Below the pieces are notes generated by a model that was not told the DNA's origin, ran no database searches, and was given only the letters and a program-made list of their open reading frames with translations. A DNA stretch of 64,000 bases from Diphasiastrum complanatum (lineage: Eukaryota; Streptophyta; Lycopodiopsida; Lycopodiales; Lycopodiaceae): the NCBI GenBank assembly GCA_029204225.1, contig CM055110.1, forward strand, positions 3,031,186 through 3,095,185, given 5' to 3'. Within the stretch, counting starts at the first letter, position 1; each line of letters opens with the position of its first letter. This document shows positions 54,549 through 64,000 of the stretch, one piece after another. The position numbers and the translations under genes were made by a program.

Positions 54549-55665
54549 TATGAAGACTTTTTCAAAACTCTTTAGGGAGCTTTTCAGTGTGGCTCGACCC
54601 CTTTCACCACTTATCAGGAAGTTGAAGCTTATTTCAATAATCTAGTCGATAAACCCGAAGACGTACTTGAGCCAGAACTTCTTGAAACTACTGGTGAATC
54701 TAATGCTGATCCTGAACCAGAAATGGAGGGACCTCAACCACAATTCAATTCCAGTTCAAAAATTAAGTATGATTACTTCAAGGAAACTTCTTCAGATGAT
54801 GTTGATAGTTATATCTCTCCCAGTTTGAATCCATTGATGTTTCCAACAATAAGGAATAAATGCAGACAAACTACGTATATTCCCTGAACCTTGGAGACCT
54901 TGGAGCACCAGAGATTGACATCTCTATCTCAGGGTGTTTAATTGAAAAAGTACCAATTGACTCTGGATCAAGTGTCAATATTATGACTGGAGATACGGCA
55001 CATGCACTTGGACTTACTGATATCCAGCCTACTCAAAGAAAGATCAAACTGGTTGACTCGACAAGGAGGACGCCTGTAGGCAAGCTAAAAGAAGTCATGG
55101 TGTATATTCAAGATATACTGTTTGTCATAAATATATTGAGATCGACCAATTGGATTGGGCAACTACTCTGTCCTTATTGGAAGACTCTGGCTATATCAAG
55201 CAAATGTCAGTGTTCATTGGAAGAAAAAGGAGTTGCAATTTTGACTTGGAGAGTATGATGAACAAGGAAAGTTGCACGAGCATGTTCTCACATGGTAGCA
55301 TGAGTGATATGAAGGAGAAACTGCTCAGTCAGATATGAGCTTCACGTCCGAGTGATCTTCTTATGATCTTCCTATCTTTTCAGAAGAAGAAGAAATTGAA
55401 ATGAATTACCTGGATTGTTACGAGATTGAAGAAACTGAAGAGTCTGACAATGCAGATAAAGCTCAGCCTTCACAATGAGAAATACAAGGATATCTTCTAC
55501 TAATATGATACTAGGTATGATTAATCTAAGGTCAAATCAGATAAAACCTTGTTAATCTCCAAACTCCTATCTGATGAGGAGAAACAACAGTATATTGAAC
55601 TGCTCATTGAATATCATGATGTTTTTGTCTGGACTATGGAAGACTCGAAGGGCATAAAACAAGAA
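54549..55665 (+). pseudogene. Gypsy protease and pre-RT region (forward)
   Basis: An acidic spacer (about 54600-54850, LEPELLETTGESNADPEPEM) is followed by LGDLGAPEIDISISGCLIEK and VPIDSGSSVNIMTGDTAHAL, the retropepsin triad DSG. It breaks after VMVYIQDILFVINI. At 55549-55665 LISKLLSDEEKQQYIELLIE and YHDVFVWTMEDSKGI correspond to the segment just before Gypsy RT. RT itself is absent. It is the continuation of the gag at 50642-52800. Confidence 0.8.
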
Positions 55666-56295
55666 ATTTGGTCATATTTTTATTTTTATTATTTTTCATT
55701 TTTGTGTGTTGTTCACTTAGTTTCGATTGTTTTTTTTCAACTTGACCGATACATCGGCTGAGTTATATTAAAATTCCAATTCTTTGTTTAATTTTTTTTA
55801 TCCCGAATATCTGGTATCATACAGGAGTTGCGATGGAATCAAGTCTATTGATTCTCTATTGATTTCTCTGAATAGACGTATCACTTTTAGTTATTGCATG
55901 ATGGCAGATGTCTTGTCTCTTGACACATGTACACATAAACCTTTGTGCCACCTTTATTACTTATTTTCTGACCATTTTGCTATTTACTCAATTACTTGTC
56001 ATTTTTTTTTTTATCTCACTATCGTTCACGATCAAGCTTTCATGCTTCCTTGCTCTCTGAATGCTCCCATCATGGTCAATTCCTTGCTATCAAGCTACAC
56101 GAAAGCATATCAAAAGCGATGACTGCTACTTCTTCAGTTGTACCAGCTATTGTGAATTGGAAAGTGCGTAGTAAGATGAACCTGGAGGAGTTTCAGATGC
56201 TAGTCGATCGATGCGGATCAGATGATACCTTACAGGTTGGTAATGTGGATCGGGTGATACCTTATAGGTTGATCCTTCATCAGTTTTGATCGACG
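55666..56295. other. Unassigned; possible decayed exons
   Basis: T-rich, intron-like sequence (55680-56040), then a short open stretch 56096-56290 (IVNWKVRSKMNLEEFQMLVD, RCGSDDTLQVGNVDRVIPYR) of unknown kind. No Gypsy RT follows, although the spacing would predict it. Confidence 0.35.
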
Positions 56296-56980
56296 TTAGT
56301 AATGAATATGTTTAGAGTATAATCGAGGTAATGAACTTAGTAGTCTATTGAGCTGAGACAAGAGTTTGGTCATCTTTTTCTTCATATCTTCGTTTTGCCC
56401 CTGCATTTTGACAATCTTCAGCTCATGATCCTGTTTTACAACATCGGTGTTTTGAAGAAATAAGATTCTTTGGTGGGTCTCAAGGGTTACTGTTGTCAAC
56501 CAATTCGGTGTGACTGGCTCTGGTGTCTCATCTCGCTGCATTGTATCGGTCTATATATTAGTCGTATCATCCTCAGCAGCATCAGGCAGTAGGGTCATCC
56601 ATAGCAACATCTGTAGTGGTGTCTTCAACTTGGGTTTATTCAAACCAAAGCTTTTTAGTGTCTTGGTCGTCTTCATTTACCATGTCAGCATCTGCCATAG
56701 TTGTATCAACAACTGCATCAAAAATAGCAAGCACCAAGTCCTATACAGCATCACTCAGGGCTGCATCAACTTGTTGATCATCTATAGAGACATTGATGAT
56801 CTCTATTCTTGTGAGGTCCACTTGTTGTGAAGCTGCAAGTGTTGTTCTCCTCTTCTCAAAAAATGCCAACTCTCCCATCGTTAGAATGCAGTAATAGAGA
56901 CAAAGGTGATTGATGTGAGCTGTATAAGCCGCAAACTCGCCATGCTTCATAGACCTATGGAAGGCTTTGAAAGCAATAGT
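56296..56980 (-). pseudogene. Decayed reverse-strand ORF of unknown family
   Basis: Reverse frames in sequence: FAAYTAHINHLCLYYCILTM-type text with ELAFFEKRRTTLAASQQVDL, an acidic block (MADADMVNEDDQDTKKLWFE) and a C-terminal coiled-coil-like part (DHELKIVKMQGQNEDMKKKM, TKLLSQLNRLLSSL). The composition looks protein-like over 650 bp despite stops. I do not recognise the family. Confidence 0.4.
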
Positions 56981-57069
56981 AGCAAAACTGATTTACTTGT
57001 CCTTAATGGCTGATAGAAGATATCCTATATCGGTGATCGAGATTGTACATCCGCATCTGTAGCAAAAAG

Positions 57070-57770
57070 AACGTGATTGCAAAACTTACAAAAATTGCAA
57101 AAAGTTGCTTCTTTGATCATTGAGATTTTATATCCTTTGCTCTGCATGAAGAAGGTTTCATGGAGCAAATTAGTTTCATCAATATCCTCCCTTGATAATG
57201 CTAGAAATACTGTGCCAACAACGGACAAATGGAGCGCAACAGAAAATGTTGCCTCCGAGATGTCTATCCTAATGTGACAGACCTGTGTTGATACTATCGG
57301 GCAGAGTAACAAAAAGTTCGAGGTCACTTTAAGAAAAGTTAATGATTATAACTTGGTTCTTCAGTCTGAATTGAACAAGACCAAGAGCAAACTATCTGTT
57401 GTAAAAAAAACATATTGTTACATTTGATTTAGAGCAAATTGCTCTTAACAATAAGGTAGATTTCTATCAAAAGAAGGTCGAAGATCTGCATACCGTAAGG
57501 GAAAGCAAACCAAACACATACAGGTAGTCTTGACAGTCCCAAAATTTTTAGCTGCTCATGTGTGGAAGTCCACGAGGAGTTTCATAATGCGGTAGTTGAG
57601 AATGTCCGACTGAAGAAAGAGCTTGAATCGCTGCAGACCCAGATAAAAGATGCCATATATGCAAAGGAGCTTGAAGCAGAGGCAGATCCTGCAGATATCC
57701 ACAAAGCCAAACAAACTCGTGCAACCAAGTCGAAGAAGACGGATAAGGTACTTGTGCACAGATTTTGAAT
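57070..57770 (+). pseudogene. Decayed coiled-coil ORF of unknown family
   Basis: Forward frames read WSKLVSSISSLDNARNTVPT, then VTLRKVNDYNLVLQSELNKT and KSKLSVVKK, after a frameshift LEQIALNNKVDFYQKKVEDL, and at 57562-57768 EVHEEFHNAVVENVRLKKEL with ESLQTQIKDAIYAKELEAEA and KQTRATKSKKTDK. Heptad-like Leu/Ile spacing and many charged residues point to a coiled coil with a basic end. It is followed by a possible donor (AAG|GTACTT). Confidence 0.45.
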
Positions 57771-57831
57771 TTTTGTTTATAAAGTTTGTATTTGCTTGCC
57801 GCTGCAATTTAACCCTGAGTTGCAATGACAT

Positions 57832-58352
57832 GTGGACTTCTTTTTGCCAGGTTTAATGGGTTATACATGGGCCGAATGGGAAGCCCCCTGGGAGAAATCA
57901 GATTTTTTAGATCTGTGGAATAGGCTTGGTATGGAACAAAAAGGGTGTCTTTGTTGGGCAATTTTGCAGAGAAAAATTTTCGTAGTTCCTTTTGGTAGTG
58001 TAGAACTACATGGAGGTTGTACATTATTATATGCATTATATTACTTAAGATAGAAGGAAATGGACTTCTTCGATTATTATCAAGGGCAAATTGATTATTG
58101 GTGAAGACGTTGTCAATTTGATTTAAACCAGCCCAAGGAAGAGCCATATTTTGCAAGGTTCGACAGAGAGAACATGTTGCAAGATATTGATGTCTCTTAT
58201 CCAGAGTTGTGGAAATTGTATGTCGATTGGGAAGCTGGCTATCATCTTCATTACGAGAATGTTGTCTGTTGCCTCAAAGGCAGAAGAGCTCATAAAGACC
58301 GTGCAAAATTTGTTACCTATTCAGTGACCAACGGGGGAGGGGAGGCCATGTA
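57832..58352 (+). pseudogene. Unknown ORF with WAEWEAPWEK and CLCWAIL motifs
   Basis: A single frame over 520 bp with two internal stops (58051 and 58102) reads YTWAEWEAPWEKSDFLDLWN, RLGMEQKGCLCWAILQRKIF, VVPFGSVELHGGCTLLYALY, then FFDYYQGQIDYW and, after the second stop, EEPYFARFDRENMLQDIDVS, YPELWKLYVDWEAGYHLHYE and NVVCCLKGRRAHKD, ending at a TAA. A good acceptor (TTTTTGCCAG) precedes it. The text is clearly protein-like, and may form one gene with the coiled-coil part upstream. I know no named family; a transposon-encoded accessory protein is possible. Confidence 0.45.
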
Positions 58353-58660
58353 ATACCTTATTACATGCATATTTTTTGTGAATTATTACTTTTTGATGCA
58401 AAAACCAACGAACCTACTCAGTTCATGAAGATAACCATTTTATATCACAAAATATCTAATGGAAGCGGCAATGACAAGGTTATTCAACAACACATCGAAG
58501 ATAAAGATATGTAAATAAATAAATCTAAAGGAACACACTCTTGAAAAGATCGGATCTTTTATCAAAAGAGATACTATGAAACTTTTATGATTTCATCAAA
58601 AGAACATACTATTGAATAAATCCCAAGCTATATGCAGAAACTTAAAACTTGATACAAATT
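58353..58660. other. Unassigned; no gene seen
   Basis: AT-rich, with repeated ATCAAAAGA(G/A)(A/C)AT(A/T)CT segments (58560-58615) as in decayed LTR ends. No open frame of note. Confidence 0.35.
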
Positions 58661-59214
58661 CTAATAGAATGCTACTTCCACTACCATGTGCAATTTTTGT
58701 CTCCAAATTTCAGTAAGTGCGATTACAGCCTTCTCAAGAGTCATCGTTAGATCTTTAGCAAGTAGTGTTCGGGTTGTTTGAAACAATCTTGGTAGAGCTC
58801 GCAACAATGTGAGCTGCTTCTCCACTGAGATTGCGTTCTTCGTTCCAAAATTGTGTAGCAAGAGGAACATGTCCTTCATTCTTCTGATGACGGAGGTGAG
58901 GTCTTTACCATCCCATCTTAGATTGGTTAGCTGATCTTCAAAAAGCATAATTTGGCTTCATGATTTTGTTTGAAATCTGGTCAGCAAGGTGTCCCACATT
59001 TTCCTTGCATTGGAGAGTGTGGCTAAATCAAGTGTCAAGTTGTCTTTGATGGAAAAAGACAACACGACTATTGCCTTGTCGTTCTTCTCTCTCCATTCCC
59101 GTAGCTCTTTGCCGGTGGTTGTGGGCATCTCTTCTGTGCCATCAACCCAAGGCCATAGACCTTCTCCTTTCAGTATGAGAGACGTTTTAACCTTCCATGC
59201 TAGGGTCACTCTGG
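58661..59214 (-). pseudogene. Copia gag fragment (fourth type)
   Basis: Reverse frames: LAWKVKTSLILKGEGLWPWV, LREWREKNDKAIVVLSFSIK, DNLTLDLATLSNARKMWDTL and LTRFQTKS, then after a stop MLFEDQLTNLRWDGKDLTSV, IRRMKDMFLLLHNFGTKN and LTLLRALPRLFQTTRTLLAK. This is the UBN2 gag layout but unlike the other Copias here. The N-terminus is lost at 59214, where unrelated sequence shared with 62.4 kb begins. Confidence 0.8.
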
Positions 59215-59216
59215 CT

Positions 59217-59385
59217 CCTTGCCATTTTCATTCTCTTTTTCTAATACCAATTGCATTTTGTTGTCGTGGAAAAATTTTCTTCTTGTAAATGGATCCAAAA
59301 GTATGCATTTTCCTTTTCATGACATAATTCTATGTAAGTTGCATACAAAGCAAAATGAGCAGATCGGAGAATAGTATTCTCGGGT
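59217..59385 (-). repeat. Inverted partner of 62375-62548
   Basis: The reverse complement shows strong similarity to 62375-62548 (shared ATGCAACTTACATAGAATTA, GAAAAGGAAAATGCATA, CACGACAACAAAATGCAA). On the reverse strand the frame reads ALYATYIELCHEKENAY as in the forward partner. The two arms flank about 3 kb that includes a reverse Copia. 59386-59474 holds nothing recognisable. Confidence 0.85.
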
Positions 59386-59474
59386 CCACAACCTTAAATC
59401 TTGAGTACAATTGAGCATTTAACAGATATTATTTTATGTGATTTAGTGAACTTATGACCACCTAAGTAAACCTA

Positions 59475-60448
59475 CCTCTTGAGATTGAGTAGTAGTATCT
59501 TGAGCTGTATCCTCATGTCCATCACTTGGAAAGTCAATAAATGGATCATCGTCAGGAGGTATTCTCACTATACCATCTCTTCCAATTGGATGTGTCTATC
59601 TTTTCAACATCCTCATCTTCATACATCTTGGATTCATCAAAGATGACATCACGGCTTACATGGATTTTGTTTTCCACTGGATCAAAACATCTATAGCCCT
59701 TCACACGATCATCATATTCTACGAATATACACTTGATAGCTTTCACATCAAGTTTACGTCTCTCTTCCTTAGGAATGTGTACAAAGGCCTTACATCCAAA
59801 GATTCACAAGTGGTTCACCTTTGGCTTCTTCTTCGTGAATGCCTCCTCAGGTGTTATCTTTGGTATGGCAATGGTAGGACTTCTATTTTGAAGATACATT
59901 GCCGTATTGCATGCTTCTGACCAAAAGTCTTTTGGTAGTTTCATCTCAGCTAGCATAGATCTTGCACTTTCCATAATCGTACGACTCTTGCACTCAGCTA
60001 CACCATTGAGAGCAGGAGTATGAGCTTGCGTAAATTGTCTTTTGATCCCACATTTATCACAAAGATCATTGAAGTCGTTAAACTTGTACTCACCTCCACT
60101 ATCTGATCTTAGAACTTTGATCTTCCTACTTGTCTGATTTTCGACCGATGCTTTGAAGCTCTTGAAATTGTCAAATGCATCCGATTTCTTCTTCAAGAAG
60201 TAAATCCACGTCTTACGTGACATATCATCAATAAAGGTCATGAAATAGAAGGCTTTACCTAAGGACATGGTTTTCATAGGCCCGCATAAATTTCTGTGGA
60301 TCAAATCCAGGATGTTCTTTGCCCTTGAAACACCACCCTTATTGAACTTCTCTCGATGCTGCTTCCCATATACACATGATTCGCACATCGATTTCAAGTG
60401 GTCTTCTATCGTAGGCAATCCTCTCACCATTTCCAATTTCCTCATCAA
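59475..60448 (-). pseudogene. Copia integrase (third family, second copy)
   Basis: Reverse frame 59804-60448: LPTIEDHLKSMCESCVYGKQ, LIHRNLCGPMKTMSLGKAFY, FIDDMSRKTWIYFLKKKSDA (Asp 1), LRSDSGGEYKFNDFNDLCDK (Asp 2), AHTPALNGVAECKSRTIMES (Glu) and RSPTIAIPKITPEEAFTKKK. The frame 59552-59746 continues with YRCFDPVENKIHVSRDVIFD. Several breaks occur between 59746 and 59804 and at 59590. Truncated at 59475 before RT. It complements the copy at 45.5-47.5 kb. Confidence 0.9.
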
Positions 60449-61308
60449 ACGCTTCCTAAGTTCAAGTGACCAAGCTTCTTATGCCATAATTCAGTTTGCG
60501 ATGGACTGGATGAGACAAGTCCAAGTTGCCCCTTGATTGTAACATTCAACCTGTACGATTTAGTATTGGGCTCCCTTATTCCATCTGCAATAACTTTGAA
60601 ATTTTGGTTCGCATCCTTCACAAAGCAACGATCATGGGCAAATACTACTTTCAACTTTTGATCAGTAATGACTCCAACAAAAAGTATATTTTTCTTCAAA
60701 CCTGGTACGTAAAGTACCTCCTTGATCATCTTGCTTTTGCCATCAGGTAGATGGATTGAAACAGTGCCTATACCCTTGATCTTGCACACATCACCATTTG
60801 CTTGTGAAACGGACATTCCATTATCCAACACTTTCAAACTACTGAACCAATCCTTGTTACCTGTCATGTGTGTTGTGGCTCCCGAGTCAATATACCATGC
60901 TTGATCATCTTGATTAGATGATAATGTTGATATAAAGATACTAGAGTCTTCAATCTCGCCCTCATCGACAAGGTTACCTGCTTGCTTTGGTTTTCCCTTG
61001 TCTTGTTCCGCCAGGAATTTCTGACATTCACTCTTCCAATGCCCTTTTTTATCGCAATGGAAGCACTTGCCTTTCTTCTTGGTCTTGCTAGAAGATCTCT
61101 CATCCTCTTGAGTCTTGACAAATTGTTGTTGAGACTTCTTCTTGCCCTTGCCCTTGCCTTGTTTTTGGCGTGTCACAAGTGCCTGATCGTCAGTATTTTG
61201 ACGTCTAGCTTTCACCATTTCTCGTCGTTGCTCTTCCTGCATCAAGATTCCTATGAGCTCGTCAAAGATTGGCAACCTTTCTCTTGATGCTATTTCACTC
61301 ACAAACAT
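60445..61308 (-). pseudogene. Copia gag end, knuckle, protease and pre-integrase (third family)
   Basis: A 287-residue uninterrupted frame. Residues 20-75 are Lys/Gln-rich; residues 82-95 are the knuckle CFHCDKKGHWKSEC; residues 135-150 are WYIDSGATTHMTGNKDWFSS with the protease DSG; then VLYVPGLKKNILFVGVITDQ, VNVTIKGQLGLVSS-like text and TELWHKKLGHLN (pre-integrase). All catalytic and zinc residues appear present. The protease matures the polyprotein. Confidence 0.9.
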
Positions 61309-61785
61309 CTAATAGGGTTCTGCAATGCCACACAATGCATTGTGCACCAGCTCCACATCACGTATGCGCTCACCAATAGAGTGCAGTTCATCCCTCATTG
61401 TCTTGATTATGGTCATATAAGTCTGAATGTGCTCTCCTTGTTCCATGTGGGCACTATTCCGTTTTGACTTCAGAAACATGATTCTTGACGGATTTGACGT
61501 CTCGAACTGCTCTTTTAACACATCTCATGTCTATCTTGGTGTAACAACATCACAAATGTGGGTAATGACATGATCCTTCACCGACAAATTAATGAAGGTC
61601 AAAGCTTTCCTCATCTTCTTGTCGAACACTTTGATGTCCGTTTCATTTGGTGGTCTTCTCTCATCACCTGTGATGACATCTCACACGTCCTTTTCCATCA
61701 GTATGTTTTTCATTTTGAATTTTCACACTGCATAGTTGGAAATCTCGTCCAATTTGCTACTTTCACTCAAAATGGACTCTCCCAT
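61309..61785 (-). pseudogene. Copia gag N-terminal part (third family)
   Basis: From the ATG at 61783-61785: MGESILSESSKLDEISNYAV, stop or frameshift, FKMKNILMEKDV, then IKVFDKKMRKALTFINLSVK, DHVITHICDVVTPR, stop, TWDVLKEQFETSNPSRIMFL and GEHIQTYMTIIKTMRDELHS with ELVHNALCGIAEPY. UBN2-type capsid. Three in-frame stops. No LTR or leader follows to the right; unrelated sequence begins at about 61790. Confidence 0.85.
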
Positions 61786-61829
61786 GTTTGTCATCACAAT
61801 ACTGCTTGAAACTTCTGACGTAGGCTAAA

Positions 61830-62550
61830 AGCAGTATGTCGAGGCCAACTGTGATGTCGGAAGTCGAAAATAGTGACCTGCACTTTAGAGGATGAATTCA
61901 TTGCTTTCCAGACCCAACTTGGTTTTGGGCCTCGAAAAATATACCAACCAAATGAATTAAGCTCGCAAAAGGGTCACTGAATAGACCACCCCGAATTGAT
62001 TGAAGTAGATACCATTGAATGTGTGAGTTCTTTTACTTTTTGTGCATGCATATTAATTTTGCATATTGTTTATATTCATCATAAGAACTAACATTTTAAT
62101 TTTTCATTTTTTCAAGAGGCCGTTTTTATTAACGAATTTGCTATTTGACGAAGTGGCTTTCGAACCTACTCAAATAAATTTAACAAGGACAACGGCCTCG
62201 GAAATTATCTCAATTTTTTCAAAAAAGCATGAGATTTGTGTTGCCCATTCGAAGTTCAGTGCTCAAGACGGGCAGTAAAGGCATTGTCTCATTACTTAGG
62301 TCATAAGTTCATTAAACCACATAAAATATTTTTTGTTAAACGCTCAATTGTACTCAAGATTTTAGGCTATGGACTCGAGAATACTGTTCTCCAATCTATT
62401 CATCTTGCTTTGTATGCAACTTACATAGAATTATGTCAGGAAAAGGAAAATGCATATCTTTTGAATCCATTTGCAAGAAGAGAATTTCTCCACGACAACA
62501 AAATGCAACTGATATTAGAAAAAGAAAATGAAGATGGCAAGGAGATATAG
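61830..62550 (+). pseudogene. Decayed spliced ORF of unknown family
   Basis: Exon-like segments on the forward strand: about 61870-62022 reads TLEDEFIAFQTQLGFGPRKI, YQPNELSSQKGH (stop) IDHPELIEVDTIEC, ended by a consensus donor GTGAGT. After TTTTTCAAG at about 62117 come PFLLTNLLFDEVAFEPTQIN and LTRTTASEIISIFSKKHEIC. Then 62270-62550 reads ALSHYLGHKFIKPHKIFFVK, ILGYGLENTVLQSIHLALYA and TYIELCQEKENAYLLNPFAR, ending EDGKEI. The last part recurs inverted at 59217-59385, so it is repetitive. Family unknown. Confidence 0.4.
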
Positions 62551-62624
62551 ATATATTCAATCAGTTGAAATTGTATTTTTTTTTTCAAAACAAATTACAA
62601 ATATATCGTACAATGTTGTGTCTG
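62551..62624. other. Short AT-rich spacer
   Basis: No feature seen between the forward decayed ORF and the reverse spliced ORF; contains a run of T. Confidence 0.5.
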
Positions 62625-63237
62625 TCAATTTACATGCCTTTCTGAACTTGATGTAATTTGTAGATTTTGTTTGATGTCGTATTTGTGCTTGTCAATAGAA
62701 CCATTGAAATAGCTGAAGAATATATATGTGTCAACCAGTGAGGCCACCTGCTGTGTGTTTTTATGAAATGCTGCTCTTGCTTGCCAATGAGATTTTTCCA
62801 TCCCTCGTGAAGACCATATACTCAAACTTCCATGATTTTCTGCTAAGGATATGGAATGGTGTCGTAATATGTGCTGCAAAATATTAACAATTTCTATCAG
62901 TAACCAAACTTCAAAAAACAAAATAAAATGGTAACTTGATATCTGTTTTTAAATGCTTACCATGTAATGTGTGATATGATCCTCTCTCCAAGCCACTTCA
63001 ACTGCATCTACAAACTCAACACAACGTTTCTGGAGCAGTCGCAAGTTATAATGTTGCGTCATGAGAGACATTATACATACATTTCAATGTTTTCAAGTCG
63101 TCTGCAAGGTGCCATTGAATTTGAGAACTTCCATAATTTTCGACAATAAGTTTTTCACCCTCCACATGTCTCTTTATAATCTCACCATAATTTGTACATG
63201 AAAATATCCATGAAAATATTTCTTGGTCTTCTTTCAA
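62625..63237 (-). pseudogene. Spliced ORF remnant, uncharacterised TE-like family
   Basis: On the reverse strand an 87-bp GT-AG intron (62874-62960, GTAAGC...TTTGCAG) joins two frames in phase. The first exon ends CVEFVDAVEVAWREDHITHY + M; the second reads HILRHHSISLAENHGSLSIW, SSRGMEKSHWQARAAFHKNT and a tail to the stop at 62625. Further upstream (63100-63237) another frame gives GEKLIVENYGSSQIQWHLAD and DLKTLKCMYNVSH. The HGSL...GMEKSHWQA pattern recalls uncharacterised, possibly transposon-derived proteins in plants and aquatic animals (from memory, unverified). A frameshift near 63075 and a likely internal deletion mark it as dead. Confidence 0.5.
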
Positions 63238-63689
63238 AACCTCTAGAAAAGCAAGTAATGCATGACATGTTAATAAAAAAAAAAGACAATGTATTCAATG
63301 TTGATAACGATACATAAAAGAAAATTGAAAATTCAAAAGTATACTTGGAATGCAACCAAGCACCATATGTGATTTTTCGATTGAACACTAAATATTTGAT
63401 CATCGGTATTTAAAATTTTATTCAACAAAGTGACACTCATTCCAATTTTTGACCTTTGATTATTTCGGATTTATCTAATTAATGTTTTAGTTGTACAAAC
63501 TATCCGTTTGGACTGTTCACTGTCTTGGACATGGGTTGCCATTCTTTTTGTACTTGTATATTTGTGAAAATTCAGTAGTATCATTAAGACTTCAAAAAAA
63601 AAATGGCCTAATCAACTACCAACACATGGATTGATGTCTACTACATTTCAAGTACCCCTAACTCAACATGGATCTAACATGATTATGAC
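63238..63689. other. Unassigned; no gene seen
   Basis: AT-rich; no domain recognised. The reverse frame at 63182-63403 is not convincing, though it could contain an upstream exon of the reverse spliced ORF. Confidence 0.35.
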
Positions 63690-63786
63690 TACTTTCCACA
63701 TGTGAGAACATGCTCCACACGTGTGAGATTTCCATATGTACAAGGATATGCAAAATACTCCAGCTAGATTTTGCCAATTTTTCACA
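63690..63786 (+). mobile_element. LTR A-like distal end
   Basis: Resembles the last 100 bp of LTR A (CTCCACACGTGTGAGATT..., AGCTAGATTTTGCCAATTTT) and ends TTTTTCACA like it. CACACGTGTG is at 63716-63725. The preceding part of the LTR is not recognisable, so this is a fragment or a related family. Confidence 0.6.
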
Positions 63787-64000
63787 TTTCAAACTATTTT
63801 TTGATTTTTGAAAACATTAAAAAATATTTTGGAGAAATGCATCCTTAACTCAAAAAGATTGGATAAAGCAAGGCTCCAATCTTCCAACTAGACCACACAC
63901 ATAAAATAACCACAAAAAAATGTTTACATTCCAAAGCAATTTGAAAAAGCACCCTCAATATCATAGCAAACCAATTTTTGAATGAATAGTGATCATGATT
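63787..64000. other. Unassigned right edge
   Basis: AT-rich sequence following the LTR end. No primer site or open frame was recognised. Confidence 0.35.

Noticed and set aside
55784-56122. 112-residue forward frame
   Set aside because: T-rich and intron-like with cysteine/phenylalanine bias; no family resemblance, no conserved partner elsewhere in the window.

Overview
The window is nuclear DNA from a land plant with a large, repeat-packed genome. The evidence is layered Ty1/copia and Ty3/gypsy LTR retrotransposons with the plant initiator-Met-tRNA primer site (TGGTATCAGAGCC), a LINE with a C-terminal zinc-finger tail, long (GA/CT)n arrays, and spliced exons of a plant-type MLH1. No bacterial or organellar gene organisation is visible. 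A fern or gymnosperm is my best guess from the element mix and style, but this is inference. Almost every coding region is broken by stops, frameshifts or deletions, and nothing looks like an intact autonomous element.

Layout, left to right. 1-1882: an LTR (here 'LTR A') and a second LTR block ('LTR C'), both duplicated near 48.9-54 kb. 2.0-4.6 kb: a Copia gag fragment, one LTR and an RT fragment. 4.6-9.1 kb: a reverse-strand Gypsy (gag, knuckles, protease) with a minisatellite leader. 10.3-12.6 kb: nested LTRs, including a solo LTR A with a target-site duplication (TSD). 12.7-18.2 kb: reverse-strand Copia fragments and one almost complete Copia lacking protease. 18.2-22.0 kb: forward Copia with its 3' LTR. 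22.0-24.3 kb: LTR D fragment and reverse Copia. 24.3-29.0 kb: forward chromovirus (Gypsy with chromodomain). 29.1-32.8 kb: reverse chromovirus with an expanded unexplained middle. 32.8-35.1 kb: reverse LINE and stacked LINE tails with GA arrays. 35.3-40.3 kb: the only non-TE island, with MLH1 C-terminal exons and fold-back sequences. 40.9-43.7 kb: a complete but internally deleted Copia with two LTRs and a TSD. 45.5-48.4 kb: reverse Copia. 48.9-55.7 kb: LTR A, Copia scrap, and a forward Gypsy interrupted by a solo LTR D and by the duplicated LTR A/C block. 55.7-63.4 kb: decayed, spliced ORFs of unknown families plus two more reverse Copias. The right edge holds an LTR A-like tail.

How the parts relate. 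The Copias fall into at least three groups: the UBN2-gag group (2.3, 13-17, 18-21 and 42 kb), the group at 45.5-48 and 59.5-61.8 kb, and separate fragments at 22.5-24.3 and 58.7-59.2 kb. The two Gypsy elements at 4.6-8 and 50.6-55.7 kb are related; the two chromoviruses at 24-29 and 29-33 kb are separate insertions. Three insertions have clean 5-bp TSDs: solo LTR A (attct), solo LTR D (cagag) and the 2.8-kb Copia (ccaaa).

Most notable signals. (1) A perfect 10-bp palindrome, CACACGTGTG, occurs 14 times, almost always in otherwise different LTRs. (2) LTR A carries five ATTGGA (inverted CCAAT) boxes about 33 bp apart, a spacing kept in diverged copies. (3) MLH1 C-terminal exons lie in the TE sea without the expected final exon. 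(4) Two loci have the order internal-PPT-LTR-PBS-internal. (5) Several decayed spliced ORFs at 56-63 kb match no family I can name with certainty. All calls rest on reading the sequence; no database search was possible.
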